From Takakia lepidozioides (taxonomy: Eukaryota > Streptophyta > Takakiopsida > Takakiales > Takakiaceae): 60,000 nt of DNA. Position numbers and translations under genes: made by a program. Under the pieces are notes generated by a model. That model saw only the letters and a program-made list of their open reading frames with translations, was not told where the DNA came from and searched no databases. The stretch is taken from the NCBI GenBank assembly GCA_030704615.1, contig CM060731.1:92300756-92360755 (forward strand), in the 5' to 3' direction. Of this stretch, positions 46,517-56,615 are shown piece after piece (position 1 is the stretch's first letter; the number at the start of each line of letters is the position of its first letter).

Positions 46517-48251
46517 GCAAGTAATAAAAGGGGCCCGGGAGTTGAATGCGCCCGGCCCGGTAAGCGTACGTGGCCCGCCGCCCACCCACAGCCGCGCCCC
46601 CTCCTCAGATCCGCGCGGTCACCGCAACGACGCCCATGCCATGGTAGGCCCCACACAGTCTAGAGACCCTTTTCCTGTATAACTAACATAAAATTTCATA
46701 TGGATGCTGTTGTTGCAGCACGCAGCCCAGTGGTTCGATCACTCCTTCCTGAAAGTCGAGGTGCCAGGTCAAACCTGATCAGTTCTACAACTGATGCTTT
46801 TTGCGCTGCTACTTCAAAAAAATTCTAAGTCCGATGCCCATCTTCACGCATAGTCACACATGTATGGAAATACATGAGTTGTGGGCCCGGTCTCAGGTTG
46901 ACATACTTTCAAATCTCATGTATTATGCAAATACATGAGAAATATATGGACATGCATGTTCCCGGTCTTTGTAATTTTGCTACTTCAAAAAAATTGTAAG
47001 TCCCTACGAAAGTAGTTACATGGTGACTATACTTGGATGACCATCTTCGAAAATAGTCATACATGAGAAAATGTATGGTCAGGCATGAATACATGAGCTG
47101 TCTTCATGCACAAGTCTTGAATGGTATATATTATAATTATGTATGACAAGTATATCATACTTCAAACCATGTTTTTCCATGCAGTATCAATACTTTATCT
47201 GTATGCATAAAAATCGTGAACTCACGGGTTCAATTTACAATGGATGAGATGGTGACTATGAATCTTCATATCTATACTAATATCATTCTTTTTATTTTCA
47301 ATCGTTGCAAAGTCATACATGATTTGAATGCATTGTCATATCTATTAGCATAGTCGTACATACATGATGTCATGTCTCATTCATGCACATTTCTTGTGGC
47401 ATATCTATGACAATGCATCAAACTTGTCATGTATTTTCATGCATTATTAAAACTCTATTTCTATGCATACAAGTCATGAGGTCGTGGGTTCATATAACAA
47501 TGAATGAGATGATGAGTATGAATCTTAATATCTCTACTAATAGAATTCTTTATTCTTATTACTTGAAAAATAAAATTGCATGTGTCGTACATGGAATACA
47601 TGACATCTGGTATTATTTTCATGCACAGTCACACATAAGAAATCAGTTGCATTGTCATACATACATACAGACATACGATGTGATGTGTGTCCATGCAAGA
47701 CTTATGTCTGAAGACAACTGATGTATTTCCATGCATGACCATTTATTTCTCATGTACGACTACGCAAGATGAGCATTTAAACTTGGAACTTTTTTGAAGT
47801 TGCAAAATCAAACAAAAACTCTAGTATTATCTGACATCATACACTAATTGGTACCCGAACCCGAGACCCCACATGCATGACCATGTATTTCTCATGTATT
47901 TCCATACATGTATGACTATGCGTGAAGATGGGCATCGACTCAGGACTTAGAGTTTGTTTGAAGTAGCAGCGCAAAAAGCATCAGTTGCAAAACTGTTCAG
48001 GTTCGACCCTAGAACTTAAGCTTTCAGGTAGGAGCGTGAACACCACTGGGCTGCGTGCTGCTATATTAGAACTAATTCGAATTTAATGTTACTTATACAT
48101 AAAAAGGGACTCTAGACTGCGTGGGGCCTACCATGACATGGCGTCGTCGCGGTGACCGCGCGGATCTGAGGCGCCAGACTAGGGGGCCGGCGGCTGCGGG
48201 TGGGCGGCGGGCCACGTACACTTACCGGCCCGGGCCCCTTCTATTACTTGC
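46517..48251. mobile_element. 1.7-kb element with about 360-bp terminal inverted repeats
   Basis: 46517-46880 and 47890-48251 are inverted copies. The outer ends share GCAAGTAATA.AAGGGGCCCGG, then GTGGCCCGCCGCCCACCC, GATCCGCGCGGTCACCGC, CATGGTAGGCCCCAC, AGTCTAGAG and GCGCTGCTACTTCAAA. Ends are GC-rich and the centre is AT-rich, non-coding and full of CATACATGA/TCATGTATG motifs. The arms contain a tRNA-like segment (GCAGCCCAGTGG with AGGGTCGAACCTG in the right arm). I infer a non-autonomous foldback or Mutator-like element; superfamily is not determined. Confidence 0.85.
47080..47580. repeat. Internal direct duplication of about 250 bp
   Basis: The blocks at about 47080-47330 and 47330-47580 are diverged copies: both contain CACGGGTTCA or GTGGGTTCA, then ATGAGATG.TGA.TATGAATCT and CTACTAAT. 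They lie inside the long-TIR element. Confidence 0.65.
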
Positions 48252-48659
48252 CTTTGTTTTGTATTGTTTCGTAGAGTTGAGATGTCCCAAACTGCGGGCC
48301 CCACCCTGAGTGCTTGGTACCGATGGAAAGCCCTCAATGAGGAGGGGTGGGAGATGTGATTTTTGGACTTGCAGTGTGGAAGATGTGGAATTTCAAGTAC
48401 TTTGGGTCGCTGGAAATTCGGGAAAAATAGCAAAGTGGGCTCTCTTGGGATAATATTGGAGCCTCGACAGGAGAGATATCAAGGAAAAGGTCTCCGGTTC
48501 AAATCAGGTCGTAGGTTCTGTGGGAAAAAAATGATTAAACTTAGATGACTTAGACACTTGGGCAAAGTGGGCTTTCCCGGAACAATGATTGGAACCTTGA
48601 TGGGAGATATATCACTAATGATCGGATATATTACTACTCAATAAATTCATGGAAATAAA

Positions 48660-49205
48660 TAAATACATAGGAGATTGCACTTGGGTTTAAACTTTAGATA
48701 ACACTCGACACAAGTTTGGGCCTCTACGTGGGAGATGCACTTGGATACATGAATAGAAGATTGCACTTGGGCTTAGATGGGCCTCGACATAGGAGACGCA
48801 TTTGGATACATATGAAATTGCACTTGGTCCTAGATTTCAATTCTTCACACATGGGCCAGTGGCATAGGTTACACTAGAGGTTGCACTTGGGCCTCGACAT
48901 AGGAGACGCACCGTGATACATACGACATTGCACTTGGTCTTACATTTCATTCTTCACACACATGGGCCAAAGGTATAGGCTACCCTAGAGGTTGCACTTG
49001 GGCCTCAACATAGGAGACGCACTGGGATACATAAAAGATCTTACACTCGGACTTAGATGCACTTGACACTTAGGCCCACGGCATATGCTACCCTAGAGGT
49101 CGCATTTGGGCCTCGACATAAGAGATCCACTTGGATACATTTAGGAATGCACTTGGACTTAGATGACACTGGACACTTGGGCCAACAGCACAGGCTACCC
49201 TAGTA
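48660..49205. repeat. Tandem repeat of about 110-120-bp units
   Basis: Recurring blocks TTGCACTTGGGCCTCGACAT, AGGAGACGCACTTGGATACA and CACATGGGCCA..GGCATAGGCTACCCTAGAG appear in the same order about four times with drift. It resembles a short satellite array. Confidence 0.8.
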
Positions 49206-49369
49206 TTATCTATATTCAACCGTTGCAACATACATGCAGTGCACTGTTACTAAACGTTCAGAATCTTTACACCGGGACCTCTGTATTTTATGTTTATGCC
49301 GGAAAGGCCCCAAAAGTCGTGGGGGGTCGGATTAACGTCCAGTTCTCTCAGGGCCTTTGCCCCCTGATT

Positions 49370-49480
49370 TGATTATAAAAATTAATTTAATATATATTTT
49401 TATTTATTAATTAATTAATTAATTATATTTTATTTATTTTTATTTTTATTTTTATTTTTATATATATATATATATACCTC
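49370..49480. repeat. AT-rich low-complexity tract
   Basis: (AATT)n, (TTTTA)n and (TA)n runs in succession over about 100 bp. Confidence 0.9.
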
Positions 49481-49984
49481 CAGCTCAAAGTTAAGCCCCT
49501 CCAATGGTTGATGGAACATCTTATAATAGGTAATGTCTCTGTTTCCAGGATTTGAGATCCTCAGCTGGAGGGCGGCAGCCCTTACCAAGACTTTAACTGT
49601 CTTAAAAAAATGAGGAAAATAAAGAGATTATGGACTATGCCCGGATTTGCCGTGGCCAATTCACATAATCCATGGATGAGGGCGATTCCGTCCAATAATG
49701 TCCCTCAAATAACAAATAGAAATTTCCCTCAGGTTTTTACGTATTACCGCTGCCGATTCTGTAGGGTAAGCCGCCAAGCAAGCCAGGGGCGAGCTGGGCG
49801 GCGCACCCTACAAGGTTGGCAGGGACGCACCTATTCCATTACATTAAGGAGTTTTGGCAACCCAAAAAATTGCAAAGCAAGACTTTGAACAAAATCATTA
49901 ATGGGCAAAGTAAGGATTTATCGTTGGCGTGTGCCCCTTGCTACGAACTGTTGGAAGTCCCTTCAAGAGCCCCTCTCAGACATC

Positions 49985-50800
49985 CAAAGGAAGTAAGCTC
50001 CATGCATCCAATATAGCCGACGCTCCGCAGTCCAGCCCCTTCTTTGCTGACGTGGAAACTTTGCCACCACCGGCACCAAGCCGGGACGGGGCACCCTACG
50101 ACTCAGGTGAAGGCGTGGCGCCACTCTTTCTTTGGGTCTCCTCCTCCATTTTCTTCCGCCGACCCTCCTCCTCTTTCCCTTGCAACTCCGCATCGGCCCT
50201 CTTCTTCAACCATTCCACCTCCTCCCTCCTGATCAAGGTGGCCTCATCTTCCTTCCTCTTCAACTCAGCCTCCTCCTCCCTCCTCAACTCCTCTTTTACC
50301 CTCTTCCTAATCTTTTCTTCTCTTGACTCCGTCTGAACCGTGTCTGTTGCATCCTCCCTTCTTTGCGCCTTGGCATAAGCGGCCTTGGCTGCCGAACTCG
50401 GGGAAGGGATAGGGCTCACAGCTGCAAGCTGCCCCCACCTTGATCCCGAACGAAGGATGCGCCTACCTTCAAACAGATCAGGGCCCACTTTCGATGGGGG
50501 GGGTTCTCCGAAACCGGGTTAGACACCAAGCCCGAGCCCACCCCTCCGGTGCCTTGATAGAGGGGCCAGCCCCTACATCTGAAACCAGGTTTTTGGGTGG
50601 GGTGCCCTTAGGAGGCGAGCGTCAGGCATGCCCACCAAGGGGGGTGGTCAACTGAGAAGTCGCCCTAGTTGTCACACGGGGTTGGGGGTTAATGGCAAAA
50701 GGGTTAGCCGATTGTTTTGATGCAGGTGATTTCTTAGATTTTTGCCCTTCGGCTGGGTCTTTCTCTTTCCTTATACTTGTCAACAATGATGCACCTGTGG
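49985..50800 (-). pseudogene. Unassigned ORF with charged coiled coil, broken by stops
   Basis: One minus-strand frame runs from about 50795: KEKDPAEGQKSKKSPASKQS, ANPFAINPQPRVTT, then after a stop SPPKGTPPKNLVSDVGAGPS and LFEGRRILRSGSRWGQLAAV. A long Glu/Lys/Arg-rich helix follows (EEKIRKRVKEELRREEEAEL onward), and after another stop the frame reaches about 49987. The basic, Ser/Pro-rich start and the coiled coil resemble TE-encoded structural proteins, but I do not recognise the family. Confidence 0.4.
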
Positions 50801-50884
50801 TACATACCTAAGATTTCATAAGTACTTGAACTAAGGGGCCAATACACAACCCCAAAAAAAAAAAAACAAAAAAAAACAAAAACG

Positions 50885-51120
50885 GCAGAAAGTACGAATG
50901 GGGGGGAGGGGAGGGAGCTTGCTGCTGTTGCTGCTCTCAGCCCCTCCCCACCATTCCAAAAAACAAAAGGTGGGGGGCGGGGGGGAGCGTTGAGAGTAGC
51001 AGTTGTTGCTCTCAGCCCCCTCCCACCATTCCAAAAAGCAAAAAATAAAAGGTGGGCGGGGATGCTACTACTGCTCTCACCCCCCCCCCCCCCCCCCCCC
51101 CATCATTCCAAAAAAAAAAA
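50885..51120. repeat. G/C-rich repeat of about 75-90 bp, three copies, with a long C run
   Basis: Three imperfect copies of a unit containing GGTGGGGGG, GTTGCTGCTCTCAGCCCC and CCACCATTCCAAAA. The last copy carries about 22 consecutive C at 51079-51101. The G-rich strand could form quadruplexes. Confidence 0.85.
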
Positions 51121-51345
51121 AATCATAAGACATTGTTTGTTGTAGCTTTCTGGCCATTGACCCTTTTCTCCTACCCTGTTTTTCAAAAATTCCCTTGAAG
51201 AGAGGGAGAGAATCTGTTCATAAGACTTTGTTTGTCTTAGCCTTCTGGCCATTGAAACCACGCCAAGAACTAGCAAAACACAAAGGGACAGAAATTGCCT
51301 TTGTTAGGGGCGGACACCGGTAGTATGACTTACTTTGTTGCTGCT
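51120..51345 (-). mobile_element. Two degenerate LINE-G 3' ends inside a hAT relic
   Basis: CATAAGACATTGTTTGTTGT at 51124 and CATAAGACTTTGTTTGTCTT at 51220 match the LINE-G terminus. The second copy extends through ACACAAAGGGACAGAAATTG to GGTAGTATGACTTAC at 51345, where it interrupts the hAT sequence. Confidence 0.75.
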
Positions 51346-51399
51346 GCAGGGTGACGCAGCGACGCTGTCGCTCACAGCGGGCTCCGCCAGCACCAGCCG

Positions 51400-52155
51400 C
51401 GCCCCAAGCCAGCTCCACCGATCCTAAGAATTGTTCGCCAACAGATACGAGCATGACATTGAAAAACAATTTGTTTGTAACGGAACTCCAACCGTCCGCA
51501 CATATAGTGCTTCCATATTTTTTGAGAGACTCGTCAGTTCTATCATTGATTTTTGGGTAAGCTCTGACATGACGTCTTCTAGCAATCATGTGCGGAGATC
51601 GTGATAATGTGGAGGCACGTACGTGGATTTCAACTCCGAGATTGCTCTCACAGAAGAAACAAATGTCGGAAGCTTTGTCACATTAAACGGTATGTTGGCC
51701 TCGGAGAAAAATTGCACCTATTTTTTGTCCAATGTCTTTTTCACAAACAAGTTAAGGCCTTCGTGCATGGATTGTTGTCGTAATCCTCTACTCCGTTGAG
51801 GTGTAGGAATACAAATAGGTGTTGAAGCAAGTGTTGCTCCTGCACAACCCACTTGTCAAAGGACACCTGAAGCCTCACAAGAGTCCCCTTGGGTACTAAT
51901 CGGTGCATCCTGATGGGAAGATGGAGTGTTCTGCTCCGAGGTCGTGTCAAGATCTAGAGACATTGGAATATTATTTCCACACTGGGCAAAGTGGGTTTTT
52001 ACCCGCTTAGATGCTTTAGGGCATAAACCCACCCCGGGGTTCTTCCCATTTCTTTCTCTAAAGCCGAGGTGATGCAGCATCCAATCCTTACGATAAGAAA
52101 GCTTCAGTGTACATAGCTTGCATTCCACACAATCCCTTTTGTTCGGGACTACCAT
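51400..52155 (-). pseudogene. hAT transposase relic: BED zinc finger and DUF659
   Basis: From 52155 the minus strand gives a BED-type finger (CVECKLCTLKLSYRKDWMLH, then KRVKTHFAQC). About 360 bp further on, DUF659 appears as KYGSTICADGWSSVTNKLFF and NVMLVSVGEQFLGSVEL. This order is standard for plant hAT-type transposases. Frames between the two are broken, and the C-terminal dimerisation domain is missing beyond the LINE fragment at 51345. Confidence 0.8.
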
Positions 52156-52454
52156 ATACCAAGGGGGAATGCTAGATCGTGAGCAGTGCTCACGTGAGCG
52201 GTGGCTGGCTCAGGGTTTTTTATAAAAGGTACTGTACCTATTTCTGCGGATGGCGTCTATAACTGCTGGTCGAGGCACCTGAAGGCATGCCAGTTGACGG
52301 CCGATATTTTATCAACAACTACATCACATGGTCGAAGATAAAATCAATTACCGTGGCTATGGTGGGCCAGTGAATCTCCTCCTCCAACAATCCATGAAGG
52401 ATCGTAACAGTATTGGAGGGGGTGACGTTAGGGGAGACGGAGCGTGATTGCATG

Positions 52455-52925
52455 TCTGGGCACACCACTTTCAGGGGATGTTTCTCTGTGCACAACTTCT
52501 ATGCAGTCTGCCCATCCCACACACGCAATTTTTATTTTTTTATTTTTTTATTTTTTATTTTTTTCGCAGATGCCACTGAAAGTGGTGTACAGTGCCACAC
52601 ATCCTTTCAGGGCACGACTTCTCCGCATCTACCCATCCCACACACATTTTATTTTATTTTTCTTCCCGCAAATGCGATTGAAAGTGGTGTGCGGTGCCGC
52701 ACACCCTTTCAGGGCACGACTTCTCTGCAGTCTGCCCATCCCACACACGCAATTTTTATTTATTTATTCGCAGATGCCACTGAAAGTAGTGTGCGGTGCC
52801 GCACACCCTTTTAGGGCACAACTTCTCTGCAGTCTGCCCATCCCACACACGTTTTTTTTTTTTTCGCACGCAAATGCCACTCAAAGTGGTGTGCGCTGAC
52901 GCACACCACTTTCGGGGGGTTTGTT
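52455..52925. repeat. Tandem array of about 102-bp units, each with a strong hairpin
   Basis: Units start near 52566, 52668, 52771 and 52869, with a partial one at 52455. Each has CTGAAAGTGGTGTGCG, a short loop, CGCACACCCTTTCAG (stem of about 15 bp), then CTCTGCAGTCTGCCCATCCC and a T-rich run. Several stems differ in sequence but keep pairing. Confidence 0.85.
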
Positions 52926-53499
52926 TGTATGTATACTGTGCAATGACATCTCTACAGTGTGTCCATTCACAGGCTGCCCGCCTCTATATCCATTGCAAAC
53001 CTGAAACCTGTTCACCATCGCACCCTATCCGCTTTGGATAGGCTCATGCACTGATCCCTGCACTCTAAGCTGAGTTGCTTCTCATCTGAAAACACACAAG
53101 TGCTAACAACTAACTCGTATCTAGCACTCACAGATACGAGCTGATCTTTCTCGAGTGATAAAGATGAAGAATACAAGCACAAGCTCATGCGAGCTCACAA
53201 AGCTGAAGCATAAACTCATGCATATATAACCTCATCACTCAAATACAAGTCAAGCCAAGTGCACCCCACGCCATGGGGAATCCACACTACGGCGCCATAG
53301 CTAGGCGCGGTGAGGCTCAACTCGAGAAAGATGAGCCTCCCGCGCTTGTCGTGAAGATAACCACTCCAGGGCCTAAATCTGCCTTGACCCCTGGATTGAC
53401 ACTTGGGCCAATCCCAAATGTCAATATGTATAAGCTAGCTATTTCCTAGCTAGTTTCACACTAGTGGTGAAATAACTTGACATGATGCAAGCTTTGGGT

Positions 53500-53680
53500 A
53501 AGATGTCTTTGGCAACTACAAGAACATCCTCACGGTGGAGGCATACAAGAAATGCGAGACAAAGAGAGCAGACACCTGGTACACACTTACCAGGGACGTT
53601 TTCCTGGACTATATGTACACGGCGAGTAATGGCGCCGAATTTCAGTTTTCAGTGCTAGCCACTCTAGGGACTTAGCCATT
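53500..53680 (+). other. ORF-like segment of unknown family (possible upstream exon)
   Basis: The plus strand is open as DVFGNYKNILTVEAYKKCE, TWYTLTRDVFLDYMYTASNG, ending in TAG near 53680. It looks protein-like but I recognise no domain. On the minus strand, 53751-53960 is also open (RDYVTRYFLLYKTDLFFREI). Which strand is coding is not settled. Confidence 0.35.
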
Positions 53681-53716
53681 TTGGGAGCCCTGGACTGGAA
53701 ATTTGGCGCCATTTTT
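53628..53716. repeat. Imperfect inverted repeat with 18-bp arms
   Basis: AATGGCGCCGAATTTCAG at 53628 pairs with CTGGAAATTTGGCGCCATT near 53698-53716 with one or two mismatches. It could be a small foldback element. Confidence 0.65.
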
Positions 53717-53986
53717 CCAAGGACCAATTTTTATGCGCCACATGAGGCCTCTAACATCCTGAAATGCAAGGACTTGAAAGGAAGGCATCGCGTATGTACC
53801 TGTACAGAAGGCGCATTGCTACTTTGTCCGCGTTCGGCTGGTCGGTGAACTCGTGGCTCCGACGGGCATGGGGTATCTCCCGAAAGAATAGGTCGGTTTT
53901 GTACAGCAGAAAGTACCTCGTCACATAGTCGCGTAGGCTCTCTGCTGCAGTATCATGCATGGCAATCTTTTGGCGGGTATCCGATC

Positions 53987-54008
53987 AGGCTTGCGTTAAC
54001 GCAAGCCT
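53987..54008. repeat. Palindromic repeat, copy 1 (perfect, 22 bp)
   Basis: AGGCTTGCGTT followed by its exact reverse complement, centred on GTTAAC. Confidence 0.95.
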
Positions 54009-54909
54009 TTTTCAAATTCTTCTGATGGCCTTGCATTTTGCTTGTTCTGAGCTGAAAACTAACTGTATTATGCGATGTGACTTGGGGTTGGGCAGCATGA
54101 TATTGTAGAGGCTGGGGAGCGAGCCAAGGCAGAGTACTATGCCAAAAACTCCGACATGAAACGCACCGCAGCAGGCGTGGAGACGGCCATGAATGAAGAA
54201 AATATGTCGCACGAACCTTGTCACAACATTCACCAAACAGCTATGCATAGCTGACCCTGGTCTTGGTGCTAGATGCCTGGAGCAGGTTCGGATCCATTGA
54301 AGCAAAATAAGCAGGCCTGAAATGACTCGGGGGAAGCTCCACAGGCTTGCAATGGCAATGGTGGAACCGCAGCATAAGGTGCGGTGGCTTGAAATCTGGA
54401 ACTCTGACCCTATCCTCCGATCGGCAAACAAATTTCCTTTCGTGGAGAAGAACAACAAGGTTGGAGTCATCACTCCATTCAGTGATGTCGAATGGGATGC
54501 GTGGCTCCACAAATCGATATTTTGGTGCCAGGTACGGTGGTCTTTCAGCCATTGCCTTCACTCAACTTGTTTTGAAAATGCATTTGTTTGCGAATAAATT
54601 TTCATACAAGCATGTGCCATGGCAGCTTGAGGAAAGGCCAAAGTCATGGGGCAAACTCTGTCGGACTTCAAGATCGTGGTCGCAGAGCCCGACGAGTCAT
54701 TCTCCACTTTCATTCGGAGGTGGAAAGGGATTGTTTGGAAGTACGCCTTCATTCGGGAGTTTGCAATACCAGGGGGAATTCTCCGCTCCAACCTGTTCAG
54801 TGCACAGTACAATGGAGAGCAGGCAATTAAACGAGTCATCTATAGGTTCGTATGGAGCTGCATTCCCTTTTGCATTTTCTTTTTGTCGGGTTCCATTACT
54901 GTCTCTGGT

Positions 54910-54933
54910 CAGGCTTGCGTTAACACAAACCTG
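54910..54933. repeat. Palindromic repeat, copy 2 (imperfect)
   Basis: Left half identical to copy 1; right half has two changes (ACACAAACC). Lies in the intron 54846-55340. Confidence 0.9.
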
Positions 54934-55072
54934 TTTACTATGTTATGGCCAACGTTCCTCTGCCTTCCAACAGGTTCTTCTCCTGGTGGAGATCTAGGTA
55001 AGCAAGGGAATATTTTGTTCTTCTTCTGGTTTTCCAGTATATAGTAGAATGGGTTGTTCTGATGCCTGCAGT

Positions 55073-55096
55073 CAGGCTTGTGTCAACGCAAGCCTG
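55073..55096. repeat. Palindromic repeat, copy 3 (imperfect)
   Basis: CAGGCTTGTGTC followed by AACGCAAGCCTG. Changes are confined to the left half near the centre. Confidence 0.9.
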
Positions 55097-55177
55097 TACA
55101 GAGGGAGGAGGGACTTGGGTGGTTGGGTAGACACAATGGCAATGAGTGAAGGGAGGGGGTGTATGTGTTGGCCTGAG

Positions 55178-55205
55178 TTCAGGCTTGCGTTAACGCAAGC
55201 CTGAA
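55178..55205. repeat. Palindromic repeat, copy 4 (perfect, 28 bp)
   Basis: TTCAGGCTTGCGTT followed by its exact reverse complement; the longest and most perfect copy. Confidence 0.95.
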
Positions 55206-55699
55206 CAAGATTGTCATTCCACCACACGGAATCACTCTAGTCCACTGGCCTTTCAAAGCTGCCAGACTACACCTGGATTGTCTTGTCTTCCGGTCCCTGT
55301 TTATATGGCTTCACATCATTCTATTCTTCATTTATTGCAGGTACATCTACACTGTGATGATTCTCAGTTGTCATCTTAGCTCCTATCCATTCTTCATCGA
55401 TGGGTGGGCAAAGACTGCGCTAGAGACAACCATGTACACATTAGGTATTCTTGAAGACTAGAGCAGATCGCACTTGAAGGATTGCGGGTGGTATCTGGAT
55501 TGCCCGAAAGAATCCACACCGTGGGAGGATAACATCATTCGTAACCTGAATGATAACGCCGAGGCTCTGGCTCCTCTGTCGGATAGACAGCTGATGTTGA
55601 GAGATCTCCGGGCTTTGAAAGCAAAAAAATCAGTGCCCGATCCGAGCCCGAAGAAAAAGGAGAGAGAAAAATGCTAAGGAGAAATATAAGGGCACCGCC

Positions 55700-56545
55700 C
55701 AGGGGGAAGCAGCTCAGAAGTCTCAAGGGGGATTGAAGGGGCTGAAGCTGTCTGAGCGGCCATACAAGGCCCTCCCTCACCCCGACAGAGTGGTTGGTCC
55801 TCAGTTTCAACACAAAACTATGAACGAGGGCTTCCTGGACATGATGGTGTCTTGGAGGAAAGGAGCTGGCGTGGAGAAGTCCCCTACCTGGGAGACACTG
55901 TCCTCATTCCTCACTCTGGTATTTCATTTCAGGCTATTACCATCTTTCTTTTCAAACATTTCTCTTTTATGTGTGCAAGTCTTCTCAGTGGGAATGATTT
56001 CATTGTTCGATGTGTAGGCTGCAAAAGGGCCATCCTGGATGACCGGTTGCCTTTGGTAGTGGTCAACAAGGTAGGTCAACCACGAGCAACACTACCTACA
56101 CTGCTCAGCTTCCCAGGATCGCATGCTTTCTGGGCTAGTGGACCTGGCCTCCTGTGGGATGCCCAGTTGTAGCCGTTAGTGGAGCCCAATGCCAACGAGC
56201 GTGAGCTGGCAATGGGTTTTACCACTGGTACCACGGCAGTGCCATCTCTTTCTGAGGCATCACGTCGTCAGGTGTTGGGGCAAGCAATGGATCTCAATTG
56301 CTTGACCTGGATCATCAGCCTGAGTATGGCTGAGCAGCGCAGGTTGCGGACAACTTCTCCCACTACACTTCCATTGACAGCCTCTTTGCCTACCGAGATG
56401 GTACAGGCAGTGAGTGGGGGCGAGCAAGTGAGGACCACGGGGTGCAGGTATCCATGGCACACGTGGGAGGTGCTCGAGGTACAGAGGGAGTTGGCAGCCA
56501 AGGCGACGGTGATGGATGAGGTTGGGGATTTTTCTCGGGTTTAGG
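55700..56545 (+). other. Further open plus-strand segments, function unknown
   Basis: 55700-55920 continues the Lys-rich frame (SERPYKALPHPDRVVGPQFQ). 56173-56544 is open in one frame and reads on past a TAG at 56542. They may be later parts of the gene at 54322-55680. No domain was recognised. Confidence 0.35.
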
Positions 56546-56615
56546 AAGTCCTCGAGGATGAGATGATGGGGCAGGATGAGGCCTTGTCACTGACAGAGCA
56601 GGCAGTGGTCACTAC

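Larger units (their letters stand above)
54322..55680 (+). pseudogene. Multi-exon gene of unknown family, probably TE-derived
   Basis: Exon A ends at 54531 (DVEWDAWLHKSIFWCQ, CAG/GTACGG). Exon B, start uncertain near 54637, reads MGQTLSDFKIVVAEPDESFS and GIVWKYAFIREFAIPGGILR, ending at 54845 (ATCTATAG/GTTCGT). Exon C starts at 55341 after TTTATTGCAG and continues YIYTVMILSCHLSSYPFFID. The B/C junction restores an Arg codon and keeps the frame, which supports real splicing. An in-frame TAG lies at 55459, after which the same frame continues (WYLDCPKESTPWEDNIIRNL) into a Lys-rich stretch with a likely frameshift near 55670. No family was recognised. Confidence 0.5.
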
